Shown here in pieces: positions 6,046-13,928 of a DNA stretch of 13,928 bases. The notes beneath the pieces are model-generated. The model was not told the DNA's origin. It saw only the letters and a list, made by a program, of their open reading frames with translations, and made no database searches. How positions within the stretch are numbered: the first letter of the stretch is position 1; every line of letters starts with the position of its first letter. Source of the DNA: RGIG426 sp045598065 (GTDB taxonomy: Bacteria > Bacillota > Clostridia > Oscillospirales > Acutalibacteraceae); NCBI GenBank assembly GCA_045598065.1, contig JAZLLJ010000047.1:1-13928 (forward strand), given 5' to 3'. A program made the translations under genes and the position numbers.

Positions 6046-7784
6046 GTATGGATGCCATGGCCCCGAAGACTATCCAAAACACCTCTTCTTCGGAGCAAAC
6101 GAAAATGAAAAAAGACACACCGTCAAAAATAAGAACGCTGTTTCAATCCGGCTTTGATTTGCCGTATTCCACCGTGCGCACGGTTGCATTCTGCTATATG
6201 GCACTGCCGTTCTTCATTTTCTCTATGACGTGGCTCTCTTTTTGGATGGCGGCGTGGAGCGCCACCGTCACCTGCTTTATTTTGGCATTAGTAATTTTCC
6301 CGAAATTGCTCAATCCAAAAGCAGCACCCAAAAACACAAATCTCAACCCCACGGCGACCGATCGCATCCAAATTCCGTATGCCGTGGGAATGGCGGTTTT
6401 GTTGATTGCCGGCATTTGGGTTATGTGGTCGGGAATCGGCGGTGGTTTTTATCAGTCGGGCGATTTCCCGTTCCGCAACGCGGTGTTTCGCGATTTGCTC
6501 ACGTACAAATGGCCGGTCATTTACGGAAACGAGAGAGGAATGCTTTCGTACTACATCGGCTTTTGGCTTCCTGCGGCCGCTTTCGGCAAATTTGTGGATT
6601 TGTTCACCGATAACTCCACCATTATTTGGAGTCTCAGCAACGCCGCGCTGTATCTGTGGACAGTTATCGGCGTTTTGCTGGTACTTTTTATGTTGTATTT
6701 CAACGTCAACGCCATCAACGGCAAAAAGATTATGGCGGCGACGGTCATCTTCATCTTTTTCAGCGGTATGGACGCTGTGGGCTGGCTGATTGGTGGATCC
6801 GACACATTCTTTCAGGATATGATCAACGGACCGCACCTAATTCATATTGAGTGGTGGGCGAAACGAATCTTTTTCCATTCCGGAAAACTGCTGCAATACA
6901 GCTCGTTTACCACCCAACTCTTTTGGGTGTTTAACCAATCGGTAATGACATGGCTTTGCACACTGACGCTGTTCCGCGAGCAAACACCGCAAAATTTCGT
7001 GTTTATCGGTATGATGTCGCTGTTTTGCGGCCCGATTCCGTTCTTCGGATTTTTTGTCATCGCCTTGACACGAGGCATCATCTTTTTCTGGCGCGCCCGT
7101 CGGCATCCGAAATACACCGTTAAAACGTTTTGTTCCTTGTCCAATCTGTTATCCCTTGTAGGAATCTTTCCGGTCTGCTACTCGTATTTTACCTGCAACT
7201 CCGCCGCCAACATTAAGGGCGACAGCAAACTGCTCCGCTTTGTGCCGCGTTTGATTTTTAACGTAGACGGAATGGCGGATACCGGCGTAGAAAAAAAGCG
7301 TGTCGTTTTGTTTGTGGCGTTTCTGGCTTTGGAATTCCTGCTTGTGGCACTCCTCATCTGGTGGCACAACCGCAAAGATTTGACGTTTTGGGTATGCATT
7401 GCCATGCTGTGCGTGTGTCCGCTCATATTCACGGGTGCCGCCGCCGACTTCTGCATGCGTGCGACCATTCCGGCGCTTGTTCTGTTTTGTATGTACGCGA
7501 TTCGCTTTTTGTTCGACAACTTCGAAGGGGCGCGGTTCTGCATAAAACGACTGCTCTGCTACGGCGTGATATTGTTCCTTTTGTTGGGAGCGGCAACCCC
7601 GATTGTTGAAATGTCCCGCGGCGTGTATGTGTGCAAAGAAGCGGGGCATTTAGTCACCTACAACTACGGCAGTTACAACGACAGATTTAAGTCATTGAGC
7701 GAAAAGAACCCCGGAGATATTAAAAACTTCACCGCACAAAATTACAAGGATTCCAAATTCTATAAATACTTCGCCAAACGATGA
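6042..7784 (+). CDS. Large GT-C-like integral membrane protein, family not recognised
   Basis: A 580-residue protein with about twelve hydrophobic segments after a polar N-terminal stretch of about 40 residues. The layout, with an acidic loop after an early transmembrane segment (S-G-D141-F-P-F-R-N) and a later aromatic block T-T-Q-L-F-W (290-295) followed by F-N-Q-S-V-M-T-W, looks like a GT-C superfamily glycosyltransferase, but I do not recognise a named family. The last 50 or so residues are soluble and Lys/Asn/Tyr-rich. Translation is coupled to the GT87 gene by a 4-base overlap, with GGAGG 7 bases before the ATG. That pairing supports a role in building the same glycan, for example as a second sugar transferase. 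A glycan flippase or polymerase is an alternative. Confidence 0.6.
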   Translation: MSMDAMAPKTIQNTSSSEQTKMKKDTPSKIRTLFQSGFDLPYSTVRTVAFCYMALPFFIFSMTWLSFWMAAWSATVTCFILALVIFPKLLNPKAAPKNTNLNPTATDRIQIPYAVGMAVLLIAGIWVMWSGIGGGFYQSGDFPFRNAVFRDLLTYKWPVIYGNERGMLSYYIGFWLPAAAFGKFVDLFTDNSTIIWSLSNAALYLWTVIGVLLVLFMLYFNVNAINGKKIMAATVIFIFFSGMDAVGWLIGGSDTFFQDMINGPHLIHIEWWAKRIFFHSGKLLQYSSFTTQLFWVFNQSVMTWLCTLTLFREQTPQNFVFIGMMSLFCGPIPFFGFFVIALTRGIIFFWRARRHPKYTVKTFCSLSNLLSLVGIFPVCYSYFTCNSAANIKGDSKLLRFVPRLIFNVDGMADTGVEKKRVVLFVAFLALEFLLVALLIWWHNRKDLTFWVCIAMLCVCPLIFTGAAADFCMRATIPALVLFCMYAIRFLFDNFEGARFCIKRLLCYGVILFLLLGAATPIVEMSRGVYVCKEAGHLVTYNYGSYNDRFKSLSEKNPGDIKNFTAQNYKDSKFYKYFAKR

Positions 7785-7805
7785 CCTCAGAAAGGAGGAG
7801 AGTTT

Positions 7806-8336
7806 GTGGCACATCCGATTAAGCATTTTCGCACCATTACAAAACACCGTCATGCCGTCATCCGCAACTGTTTCAAGGCAGGTATCGGCTGGCAGGGACT
7901 GTTCCACGACTTATCCAAATATACGCCGACCGAATTTATTCCCGGCGCCAAATATTACTTGGGTACGCGCAGTCCCAACGAAGAGGAACGGCGGCTTTAC
8001 GGGTTTTCGCGCGCGTGGCTTCACCATAAGGGCCGCAACCGTCACCATTTCGAGTACTGGACGGATTATAACCCGAAAACGCGTACGATGGGCCCTGTGC
8101 CGATGCCGAAACGCTACGTCGTCGAGATGTTCTGTGACCGCGTAGCGGCGAGCAAAATCTACAAAGGCAAGGACTATACGGATTCTTCCGCCTACGAATA
8201 TTTTTTGCCGGGCAAAGCGACTCGCTTTATCCACCCCGAAACCTCCGACCAAATCGAGCATTTTCTGAAACTGCTTGCGGACGAGGGGGAGGACGTGGCG
8301 TTTAAAGCCGTACGTGCGTGGCTTAAAGAGGAGTAA
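7806..8336 (+). CDS. DUF5662 family protein with HD-like histidine motifs
   Basis: A soluble 176-residue protein. The N-terminal half has the conserved pattern of DUF5662: H-R-H-A-V (14-18), G-L-F-H34-D35-L-S-K-Y, and H73-H-K-G-R-N-R-H-H-F-E-Y-W (73-85). The spaced His and Asp residues resemble the metal-binding set of HD-domain phosphohydrolases, so a metal-dependent hydrolase is possible, but no substrate is known to me. The start is a GTG at 7806 with AGGAGGAG (7793-7800) 5 bases upstream. It sits between the glycosyltransferase pair and an MFS gene; the neighbours give no firm clue to its role. Confidence 0.78.
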   Translation: MAHPIKHFRTITKHRHAVIRNCFKAGIGWQGLFHDLSKYTPTEFIPGAKYYLGTRSPNEEERRLYGFSRAWLHHKGRNRHHFEYWTDYNPKTRTMGPVPMPKRYVVEMFCDRVAASKIYKGKDYTDSSAYEYFLPGKATRFIHPETSDQIEHFLKLLADEGEDVAFKAVRAWLKEE

Positions 8337-8369
8337 TCTGCCGCGTTTTCGTTATGAATGAGGAATTCT

Positions 8370-9557
8370 ATGAAACATAAAAACTACGGAAAAACGCTGC
8401 TTGCCGGCTATCTTGGCTCGGTAACGCAGGCGATTTCGGCAAACTTTTTGCCGCTTCTTTACGTCACGTTCCAAGCCGCCTACCGCTTTTCGCTTACCCA
8501 AATCGCGCTGATTTCCGCCGTCTTCTTTTTTTCGCAACTCGTGGTGGACTATCTCTGCGCCAAAGTGGTGGACAAAATCGGTTACCGTCCCTGTGTGGTG
8601 ACAGCGCAGGTCACCTCGGCGCTCGGCATCATCGGGCTGACCTTTTTGCCGGACGTGTTGCCGAACGCCTTTGTCGGCACGCTGCTTTGCGTTATCGTGT
8701 ACGCTGTCGGAAGCGGCCTTATCGAGGTGTTAAGCAGTCCCATCATCGAGGCGTGCCCGTTTGAAAACAAAGAGGGGCATATGAGCCTTCTCCACTCGTT
8801 TTACTGTTGGGGTTTTGCGGCGGTGGTGCTGTTTTCCACGCTGTTTTTCCACTTTTTCGGCATTGAAAACTGGCGATTTTTAGCGCTTTTGTGGTCAGTT
8901 ATCCCGATTTACAACATCTATAACTTCGCCACGTGCCCCATCGAAACGCTGGTGGACGAAGGGGAGAGCATGACGACGAAAGACCTGCTCAAAACTAAGG
9001 TGTTTTGGCTCTTTTTGCTTCTGATGGTAGGCGCCGGCGCATCGGAACTCTCCATGTCCCAGTGGGCATCCACTTTTGCGGAATCGGCGCTCCACGTGTC
9101 GAAATCCACCGGCGATTTAATCGGGCCGTGCGGATTTGCGGTATGTATGGGATTGAGCCGCGTTCTGTTTAGCAAGTTCAGCGACAAAATCAACCTCGTT
9201 ACCTATATGACTGTTTCCGGCATGTTGGCGATCGCGTGCTATCTTCTGGCAGGACTGGCAAAAATACCGCTTCTCGGGCTTCTCGGATGTACAGTGTGCG
9301 GCTTTGCGGTAGGTATTCTGTGGCCGGGTTCCATCAGTCTGTCGGCAGGCATTTTGCCCAAAGGCGGCACCGCGCTGTTTGCGTTTTTGGCGCTCGCGGG
9401 CGATCTCGGCGGATCAATCGGGCCGGCGCTTATCGGAACGGTGTCCCAAGCCGCCGAAAACAACCTGCAAGTCGGCGTGGTGTCGGGCGTGGCGTTCCCG
9501 ATTCTGCTTCTCATTTGCGTGATGCTGCTACGCAAACGCTACAAAAAAGAGGAATAA
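8370..9557 (+). CDS. Major facilitator superfamily transporter
   Basis: A 395-residue protein with about twelve transmembrane segments, the standard MFS size. The loop between segments 2 and 3 carries the MFS signature in the form D68-K-I-G-Y-R (A-K-V-V-D-K-I-G-Y-R-P), and a central hydrophilic loop (D-E-G-E-S-M-T-T-K-D-L) separates the two halves. The C-terminus is a basic K-R-Y-K-K-E-E tail. The general look is of a proton-coupled sugar or drug transporter, but the substrate cannot be assigned. Start: ATG 8370 has GAGG 6 bases upstream; the in-frame ATG at 8358 precedes that site and is less likely. It is the last gene of the + strand run and is followed by a strong terminator. Confidence 0.85.
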   Translation: MKHKNYGKTLLAGYLGSVTQAISANFLPLLYVTFQAAYRFSLTQIALISAVFFFSQLVVDYLCAKVVDKIGYRPCVVTAQVTSALGIIGLTFLPDVLPNAFVGTLLCVIVYAVGSGLIEVLSSPIIEACPFENKEGHMSLLHSFYCWGFAAVVLFSTLFFHFFGIENWRFLALLWSVIPIYNIYNFATCPIETLVDEGESMTTKDLLKTKVFWLFLLLMVGAGASELSMSQWASTFAESALHVSKSTGDLIGPCGFAVCMGLSRVLFSKFSDKINLVTYMTVSGMLAIACYLLAGLAKIPLLGLLGCTVCGFAVGILWPGSISLSAGILPKGGTALFAFLALAGDLGGSIGPALIGTVSQAAENNLQVGVVSGVAFPILLLICVMLLRKRYKKEE

Positions 9558-9571
9558 ATCAATATAGAACG

Positions 9572-9610
9572 AAAAAAAGACTGACCGATAGTATCGGTCA
9601 GTCTTTTTTT
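9572..9610. terminator. Bidirectional rho-independent terminator between MFS gene and murC
   Basis: A perfect inverted repeat: 19 bases at 9572-9590 are the exact complement of 9592-9610 around a single central G. The stem core GACTGACCGATA is flanked by seven A on the left and seven T on the right, so it gives a hairpin plus U-tract when read from either strand. It serves both convergent genes (MFS on +, murC on -). Confidence 0.92.
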
Positions 9611-9621
9611 ATGTCAAAACA

Positions 9622-10989
9622 TCAGTCGGCGAGCATTTTGGCAATAAGCCGCGCGCATTTGTATACGTCGCCGCCGCCCATCGTAATCACAAGGTCGCCT
9701 GGTTTCGCGTGTTCCGACACGTAGTTGGCCACGGCAGGGAAGTCGGCGAGATACACGCCGTTTTCCATTTTTGCCGTAATTTGGTCGGAGTGGACGTTCC
9801 ACTCGTTTACCTCGCGCGAGCCTAAAATATCGCTGACAATGGCGATATCCGCAATAGACAGCGCCTTGGCGAAATCGTCAAGGTGACGCGCGGTACGGGA
9901 GAAGGTAAACGGCTGGAAAATCGCGATCACGCGGTTATACGGCATCGCTTTAGCCGTTTTAAGCGTGGCGGTGATTTCGGTGGGATGGTGGGCGTAATCG
10001 TCCGCAATGGTGATGCCGCCGAATTCGCCTAAAAATTCAAAGCGGCGACCGGCACCTTGGAAATGCCTAATACCGGAGGCGATCTGCACCGCAGAAAGCC
10101 CGTGGGCTTCGGCGGCGGCCAACACCGACAGCGCGTTTTGCACGTTGTGCATACCCGGCACGCCGAGCTCAATATCCGCAAAGAACGCGCCGTTGTGCCA
10201 CGCTTCAAAAGTGGCGTAAGAGCCATCGTGAATCTTCACGTTTTTTGCCGTCCAGTCGCAGTCATCGGTGAGACCGTAGGAGATAAGCGGCGCGTTCGTC
10301 AGCCCCTCCACGGCTTTGCAGGAGTTCGCATCGGATTTGTTATAGATGATATAGCCGGTGGCTTTTCCGGCAAAGGTGTGGAACGATTGGATAACATTTT
10401 CGAGCGTGCCGAAATAGTCGAGGTGATCGGCATCCACGTTCAAAATGATGGCGGTTTCGGGAGTCATTTCGAGATAATGGTCCATAAACTCGCACGCCTC
10501 GCACACCATCACGTCGCCGGCGCCAGATTTACCGAACGCATCAATAAGCGGCAAGCGGCCGCCGATAAACAGCGCAGGATCGGTGTCCGCTTCCAAAAAC
10601 ACCTGCGACAACATCGAGGTCGTGGTGGTTTTGCCGTGGGTTCCGGCAACGGCAATCGTCTGCGGATAGGTGGCGGTCAACTGACCGAGCAGTTTCGCGC
10701 GCTCCAAAATCGGGATGTTTTTTTCGTTAGCGGCAATCATCTCGGGGTTGTCCGCGTGCACCGCGGCGGTATACACAATCAAATCCGCACCCTCGACGTT
10801 CTCTGCCGTTTGGGGGATTTTTACGTCAACACCGAGCCGGCGCAGGCGATCCACGTTGTCCGATTCGCTGCGATCAGAGCCGGTGATTTTGTAGCCTTTG
10901 CCGAACAAAATCTCGGCAAGCGGACTCATTCCGCTTCCGCCGATGCCGACAAAGTGAATATGTTTGGCGTCTTGAAATTTGAAGTCCAA
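9622..10989 (-). CDS. murC: UDP-N-acetylmuramate--L-alanine ligase MurC
   Basis: A 455-residue cytoplasmic ligase that joins L-alanine to UDP-MurNAc with ATP, the first amino-acid step of peptidoglycan precursor synthesis. The N-terminal UDP-binding domain has H-F-V-G-I-G-G-S-G-M-S-P-L-A (12-25) followed by I-T-G-S-D, the central ATP-binding domain has G-T-H-G-K-T-T-T-T (116-124, K120), and the C-terminal ligase domain has D-D-Y-A-H-H-P-T-E-I near residue 335. Length is normal for MurC. The start is TTG, with AGGTGG (10997-11002) 7 bases upstream; no better ATG exists in frame. It stands alone, convergent with the MFS gene and divergent from spoIIE, outside any dcw-type cluster in this window. 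Confidence 0.95.
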   Translation of the reverse strand: MDFKFQDAKHIHFVGIGGSGMSPLAEILFGKGYKITGSDRSESDNVDRLRRLGVDVKIPQTAENVEGADLIVYTAAVHADNPEMIAANEKNIPILERAKLLGQLTATYPQTIAVAGTHGKTTTTSMLSQVFLEADTDPALFIGGRLPLIDAFGKSGAGDVMVCEACEFMDHYLEMTPETAIILNVDADHLDYFGTLENVIQSFHTFAGKATGYIIYNKSDANSCKAVEGLTNAPLISYGLTDDCDWTAKNVKIHDGSYATFEAWHNGAFFADIELGVPGMHNVQNALSVLAAAEAHGLSAVQIASGIRHFQGAGRRFEFLGEFGGITIADDYAHHPTEITATLKTAKAMPYNRVIAIFQPFTFSRTARHLDDFAKALSIADIAIVSDILGSREVNEWNVHSDQITAKMENGVYLADFPAVANYVSEHAKPGDLVITMGGGDVYKCARLIAKMLAD

Positions 10990-11024
10990 ATCTTGTCCAC
11001 CTCTTCACGAAAATATGTATATAT

Positions 11025-11053
11025 ATTATAATCCATAATCCCGAAAAAGAAAA
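11025..11053 (-). promoter_or_regulatory. Candidate sigma-A promoter of murC
   Basis: On the minus strand a perfect TATAAT lies at 11025-11030, about 35 bases before the TTG start of murC, in an A/T-rich tract. The matching -35 position, 17 bases upstream (11048-11053), reads TTTTCT and is weak. The -10 is clear; the -35 is only a positional guess. Confidence 0.45.
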
Positions 11054-11130
11054 CCTTTTTTTACGCTTTTTTCAAAATATCCCCGATTTTTCTTAAAACC
11101 CCCGAAAAAGAACAAGGCTCGCTCACCGAT

Positions 11131-11164
11131 TTCGACCGAAAGTGCGGTCAAAACCCCGTATACT
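11131..11164 (+). promoter_or_regulatory. Candidate Spo0A-dependent promoter of spoIIE
   Basis: A -10-like TATACT lies at 11159-11164, 32 bases before the spoIIE ATG. At 11131-11137 is TTCGACC, six of seven matches to the reverse complement of the Spo0A box (TGNCGAA). The gap between TTCGAC and TATACT is 22 bases, longer than a normal 17-base spacer. Bacillus spoIIE and spoIIG promoters are known to combine a Spo0A box with a sigma-A -10 at such extended spacing. The box also forms part of a short inverted repeat (GACCG...CGGTC, 11134-11149). The match is short, so this is suggestive only. Confidence 0.4.
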
Positions 11165-11196
11165 GATAAAGGAAAAAGACGTGGAAGGTGACAGAT

Positions 11197-13530
11197 ATGA
11201 AAGAAAAAATTGCAGAGGGTAATCGGGAATTGACCGTAACAGAAACCCGAGAGGGGATGTGGCGAAAATTAGGGCTTACCATCACCGGTGCGCTACTGGG
11301 ACTTCTTTGCGCCGGAAGTACGGTTTATGAGGAAATTGCGCCCTTTTCCGTAGGCGTTGCGGCGGCGTTTTCCGGAAGCGGAGCACTGTTTGTCTATCTC
11401 ACCTGCGCCGTCGGGTATTTGTTTGGCTATTCTTCCGTTGGGGCGATTCGCTATATGGCGGCTATCGCGGCCGTCGGCGGCCTAAAATGGGTAGCAGACG
11501 GCATCCCATTTTTTGATAATCGCCGTCTTAATCCGCTGTTTTCCTTTGTTTCCGTTCTCGGAACAGGACTGACCATCCACGCCGCCGGCGGTATTACCGG
11601 TTATCGGGTTTGGATGCTTCTTTGCGAAAGTCTGCTTGCTGCCGGATTTACGTATTTTGTACAACTGGGACTCCACGCGTTGTGGACTCCGCGAGACCGT
11701 GCCAGCACACTGTCTGAGCAAACCGCCGTCGTCGTGGTTATGGCGGTTTTGTTGATGGCGCTGACACGCATCCAACTGGGGGAACTGTCGCCGGCTCGCG
11801 TTATAGCGGTATTTTTGATTCTTCTTTGTGCTCACGCCGGAAAAGAAAACGGCGGCAGTATCGCCGGCATCGCTTTCGGAACCGCTATTGCTCTTTCGTC
11901 GCCGGAACAGATTCTTCACGCTATCGCATTTTCGTCAGGCGGCCTGCTATGCGGCATGTTTTCTCGCTATGGCAAATGGGCGTGTGCCGGCACGTTTCTT
12001 GTAGCGGAAATGGTGATTACCGTGGGTTCGGGCGAAGGCATCACTATTATGGCAGGAGTTTACGAATCCGTTGTAGCCTCACTGGTGTTTTTGGCGTTGC
12101 CGCGAAAAGCCGAGCGCGTATTCCACGGTTTTTTTAACCACGCCGAAGAAAAACCCGCCGTCGAAGGGTTGCGGCGTTCGGTGGTGATGCGATTAAACGT
12201 GGCTTCAAAAGCGATGGACGAGGTGGCAGGCACGGTAGACCAGGTTTCCAAGAAACTCGCCGGTTTAAGCGCACCCGATCTCGGCAGTGTCTACTACGGC
12301 GTGTCCGACAACGTGTGCGAAAGTTGTGCTTTGAAACTCACTTGTTGGGAGAAAAATCTCAACGATACGATGGATTCTTTTAATCATCTGACACCAATTT
12401 TGCGCGAGCAAGGGAAAGTCATCAAAAAAGACTTCGACGGTTTTTTGCAATCTCGCTGTAACCGCCTAAACGAAGTAGCGTGCGAAGTAAACCGCCGCTA
12501 CACAGATCACTGTCTACGGGAAAGCGCTTTTCGGCGGCTTACGGAAATTCGGTCGGTTGTAACCGACCAATTTTCCGGTATGGCGGAATTACTCAACGAA
12601 TTCTCCCACGATTTCAGAAATACCGAGCAGATTGACACCGATGCGGCCGTTCGCGTTCGAAACGTATGCGAAGAATACAATATGGACGTGCACGAAACCG
12701 TGTGCACCATTGGCAAAGGCAATCGAATGCAAGTGGAAATCGTGGCGGTGGATTTGGCCGCCAAAATCCGCCAAAAAGAGTGGCTTTCGCGCATCGGCGA
12801 TGCCTGCGGTCGCAATTTTGCGCCGCCGGTCGTCACACGGATGGGCGCCTTCGCCAAAATTTCATTATTCGAGCAGCCGCGCTATCGAGTGCAAGTCGGC
12901 GCAGCACAACTGTGTGCCGGCGGTGAACGGCTTTGCGGCGATGCGTACGAGGTGTTTAAGGACAGCAACGGGCGGTTTTCAGCGGTATTGTCCGACGGAA
13001 TGGGAAGCGGCGGTCGCGCGGCCGTAGATGGGGCAATGGCGGCAGGACTCACCGCGCGCCTATTTAAAGCCGGATTCGGCGAAGACAGCGTGTTGCGGAT
13101 GGTCAATTCGGCACTGATGGTAAAATCCGGCGACGAGAGTCTTGCCACACTCGACGTCTTGTCGGTAGATTTGTTTTCCGGCAAAATGAAATCGCTTAAA
13201 GCCGGTGCCGCCACGTCGTTGCTTTTAAGTCACGGACGGGTATCGCGCTTAGAACGCTCGTCGCTTCCTGTCGGCATTTTGCGAGACATTCGCTTTGAAA
13301 CCCAAGGGGACACGCTCGTTGCCGGCGACGTGGTGCTGCTCGTATCCGACGGCGTGTATGCCGGCGGCATCGGATGGGTGGAACAGGCGTTAAAACGCTT
13401 TGATCCCACCAAAACGTCGTTACAGTCTTTGGCAGAGGAACTGGCCGTCACCGCACGCAAACTGCAAAAAAGCGGCCATTCCGACGACGTCACGGTATTG
13501 GCGCTTCGGCTGGAAAAAGCAGAACTATAA
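11197..13530 (+). CDS. spoIIE: Stage II sporulation protein E, membrane PP2C phosphatase
   Basis: A 777-residue protein with the SpoIIE plan: a short polar N-terminus, about ten transmembrane segments (roughly residues 25-310), a central regulatory region, and a C-terminal PP2C-type serine phosphatase domain (about 570-775). In sporulating cells it dephosphorylates SpoIIAA to release sigma F in the forespore and takes part in polar septation. The metal-binding phosphatase motifs are L-S-D600-G-M-G-S-G-G, V-S-D718-G-V, and H-S-D763-D764-V-T-V. A C-x-x-C-x5-C-W motif in the central region (V-C-E-S-C...T-C-W) is also typical of SpoIIE. Length is slightly below the Bacillus subtilis protein. Start: ATG 11197 lies 6 bases after GGAAGGTG; the in-frame GTG at 11188 overlaps that site. 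Its presence says the organism can probably form endospores. Confidence 0.95.
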   Translation: MKEKIAEGNRELTVTETREGMWRKLGLTITGALLGLLCAGSTVYEEIAPFSVGVAAAFSGSGALFVYLTCAVGYLFGYSSVGAIRYMAAIAAVGGLKWVADGIPFFDNRRLNPLFSFVSVLGTGLTIHAAGGITGYRVWMLLCESLLAAGFTYFVQLGLHALWTPRDRASTLSEQTAVVVVMAVLLMALTRIQLGELSPARVIAVFLILLCAHAGKENGGSIAGIAFGTAIALSSPEQILHAIAFSSGGLLCGMFSRYGKWACAGTFLVAEMVITVGSGEGITIMAGVYESVVASLVFLALPRKAERVFHGFFNHAEEKPAVEGLRRSVVMRLNVASKAMDEVAGTVDQVSKKLAGLSAPDLGSVYYGVSDNVCESCALKLTCWEKNLNDTMDSFNHLTPILREQGKVIKKDFDGFLQSRCNRLNEVACEVNRRYTDHCLRESAFRRLTEIRSVVTDQFSGMAELLNEFSHDFRNTEQIDTDAAVRVRNVCEEYNMDVHETVCTIGKGNRMQVEIVAVDLAAKIRQKEWLSRIGDACGRNFAPPVVTRMGAFAKISLFEQPRYRVQVGAAQLCAGGERLCGDAYEVFKDSNGRFSAVLSDGMGSGGRAAVDGAMAAGLTARLFKAGFGEDSVLRMVNSALMVKSGDESLATLDVLSVDLFSGKMKSLKAGAATSLLLSHGRVSRLERSSLPVGILRDIRFETQGDTLVAGDVVLLVSDGVYAGGIGWVEQALKRFDPTKTSLQSLAEELAVTARKLQKSGHSDDVTVLALRLEKAEL

Positions 13531-13532
13531 AG

Positions 13533-13568
13533 AAAAGCCCACAACCGATTGGTTGTGGGCTTTTTTCG
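13533..13568. terminator. Bidirectional rho-independent terminator between spoIIE and ireB
   Basis: The 14-base arm 13533-13546 (AAAAGCCCACAACC) pairs perfectly with 13551-13564 around a GATT loop and is followed by a T run to 13566. The A run on the left gives a U-tract on the other strand, so it can end both spoIIE and the convergent ireB-family gene, whose stop codon lies just beyond it. Confidence 0.92.
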
Positions 13569-13573
13569 ACAGA

Positions 13574-13819
13574 TTAGTTGTTGAGATACGATTTCACCAG
13601 AATACGCAAAAGCTCGTCGCGGTCGATTTTACGCACGAGGTTGCGAGCGTTGTTGTGGGTGGTGATATAAGTCGGATCTTCCGAAAGGATGTAGCCGACG
13701 ATCTGGTTAATGGGGTTGTAACCTTTTTCACGCAACGCATCGTACACCGTGGTGAGAACTTCTTTCATCTCGTGTTCTTTGTCGTCGTGCAAAGAAAAGG
13801 TTTGGGTTCTGTCTAACAT
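13574..13819 (-). CDS. ireB: IreB family regulatory phosphoprotein (UPF0297/YrzL)
   Basis: An 81-residue cytoplasmic protein of normal length for the family. It has the conserved core Y-D-A-L-R-E-K-G-Y-N-P-I-N-Q-I-V-G-Y (residues about 29-46), then L-S-E-D-P-T-Y-I-T-T-H-N-N-A-R and a C-terminal R-D-E-L-L-R. In Enterococcus faecalis IreB is phosphorylated on N-terminal threonines by the PASTA kinase IreK and tunes cell-wall stress and cephalosporin resistance; here T5 and T7 sit in a comparable N-terminal place, which is inference. The chosen ATG (13817-13819) has GGGAGG 8 bases upstream and gives the family N-terminus MLDRTQTF; a longer upstream reading would run through the promoter. In Firmicutes this gene often precedes ruvX/yqgF, but nothing follows it downstream here except convergent spoIIE. 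Confidence 0.93.
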   Translation of the reverse strand: MLDRTQTFSLHDDKEHEMKEVLTTVYDALREKGYNPINQIVGYILSEDPTYITTHNNARNLVRKIDRDELLRILVKSYLNN

Positions 13820-13852
13820 AATTCTAACCTCCCGTCCGTTATTTACGAGACT

Positions 13853-13881
13853 ATTATACCGCAAAAAAATTGAAAGTGCAA
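13853..13881 (-). promoter_or_regulatory. Candidate sigma-A promoter of ireB
   Basis: On the minus strand a perfect TATAAT (13853-13858) lies 33 bases before the ireB ATG, with a -35-like TTGCAC at 13876-13881 and exactly 17 bases between. The -10 is consensus and the -35 is half consensus. This supports ireB as the first gene of its transcript. Confidence 0.6.
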
Positions 13882-13928
13882 GAGGAATTTGCAAATTTAT
13901 GCGCGGAGAGTGCACCCGATTTTTTCAA

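Noticed and set aside
10057..11031. Long open frame on the + strand opposite murC (324 codons).
   Set aside because: It is fully antisense to murC, which has complete family motifs; the product has low-complexity His/Arg/Gly composition and matches no family.
11040..11112. Short direct repeat CCCGAAAAAGAA at 11040-11051 and 11101-11112 in the murC-spoIIE gap.
   Set aside because: Low-complexity A-rich sequence with only two copies; no palindrome or known operator form.

Overview
The window looks like a chromosomal piece of a spore-forming, Gram-positive anaerobe of the class Clostridia, probably a mid-GC Oscillospirales-like lineage. This rests on a full-length spoIIE, an IreB-type phosphoprotein, strong AGGAGG-like ribosome binding sites, GTG and TTG starts, and clostridial families (DUF6273, DUF5662, GT87). 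The taxon is inferred from gene content, not proven.

Layout. Bases 1-104 are the 3' end of an rlmD/rumA-type 23S rRNA uracil methyltransferase gene. Overlapping its stop codon is an AT-rich DUF6273 gene (101-781). It is followed at once by an untranslated piece (781-891) that in one frame reads like a second, decayed rlmD C-terminus preceded by tandem VD-x-FP motifs. This is the most unusual structure in the window and looks like a scar of one or more insertions at the 3' end of rlmD.

From 928 to 9557 there is a long co-directional + strand run: a Gfo/Idh/MocA oxidoreductase, a FluC/CrcB fluoride channel, an acyltransferase-3 membrane protein, a 12-codon ORF, a cysteine-synthase-like PLP enzyme, a GT87 membrane glycosyltransferase translationally coupled to a second GT-C-like membrane protein, a DUF5662 protein and an MFS transporter. 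No obvious terminator interrupts the run, but the products do not form one recognisable pathway. The GT87 and GT-C-like pair is the only clear functional module and suggests assembly of a lipid-linked or surface glycan.

A perfect palindromic terminator (9572-9610) separates the MFS gene from the convergent murC (minus strand, 9622-10989, TTG start). murC is divergent from spoIIE (11197-13530); the intergenic region between them carries candidate promoters for both, including a Spo0A-box-like motif at an extended distance from a -10 element, as known for Bacillus spoIIE and spoIIG. A second bidirectional terminator separates spoIIE from a convergent ireB-family gene (13574-13819), which has its own sigma-A-like promoter at the right edge.

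No tRNA, rRNA, CRISPR array, transposase or recombinase gene was seen. No stretch over 300 bases lacks a gene.
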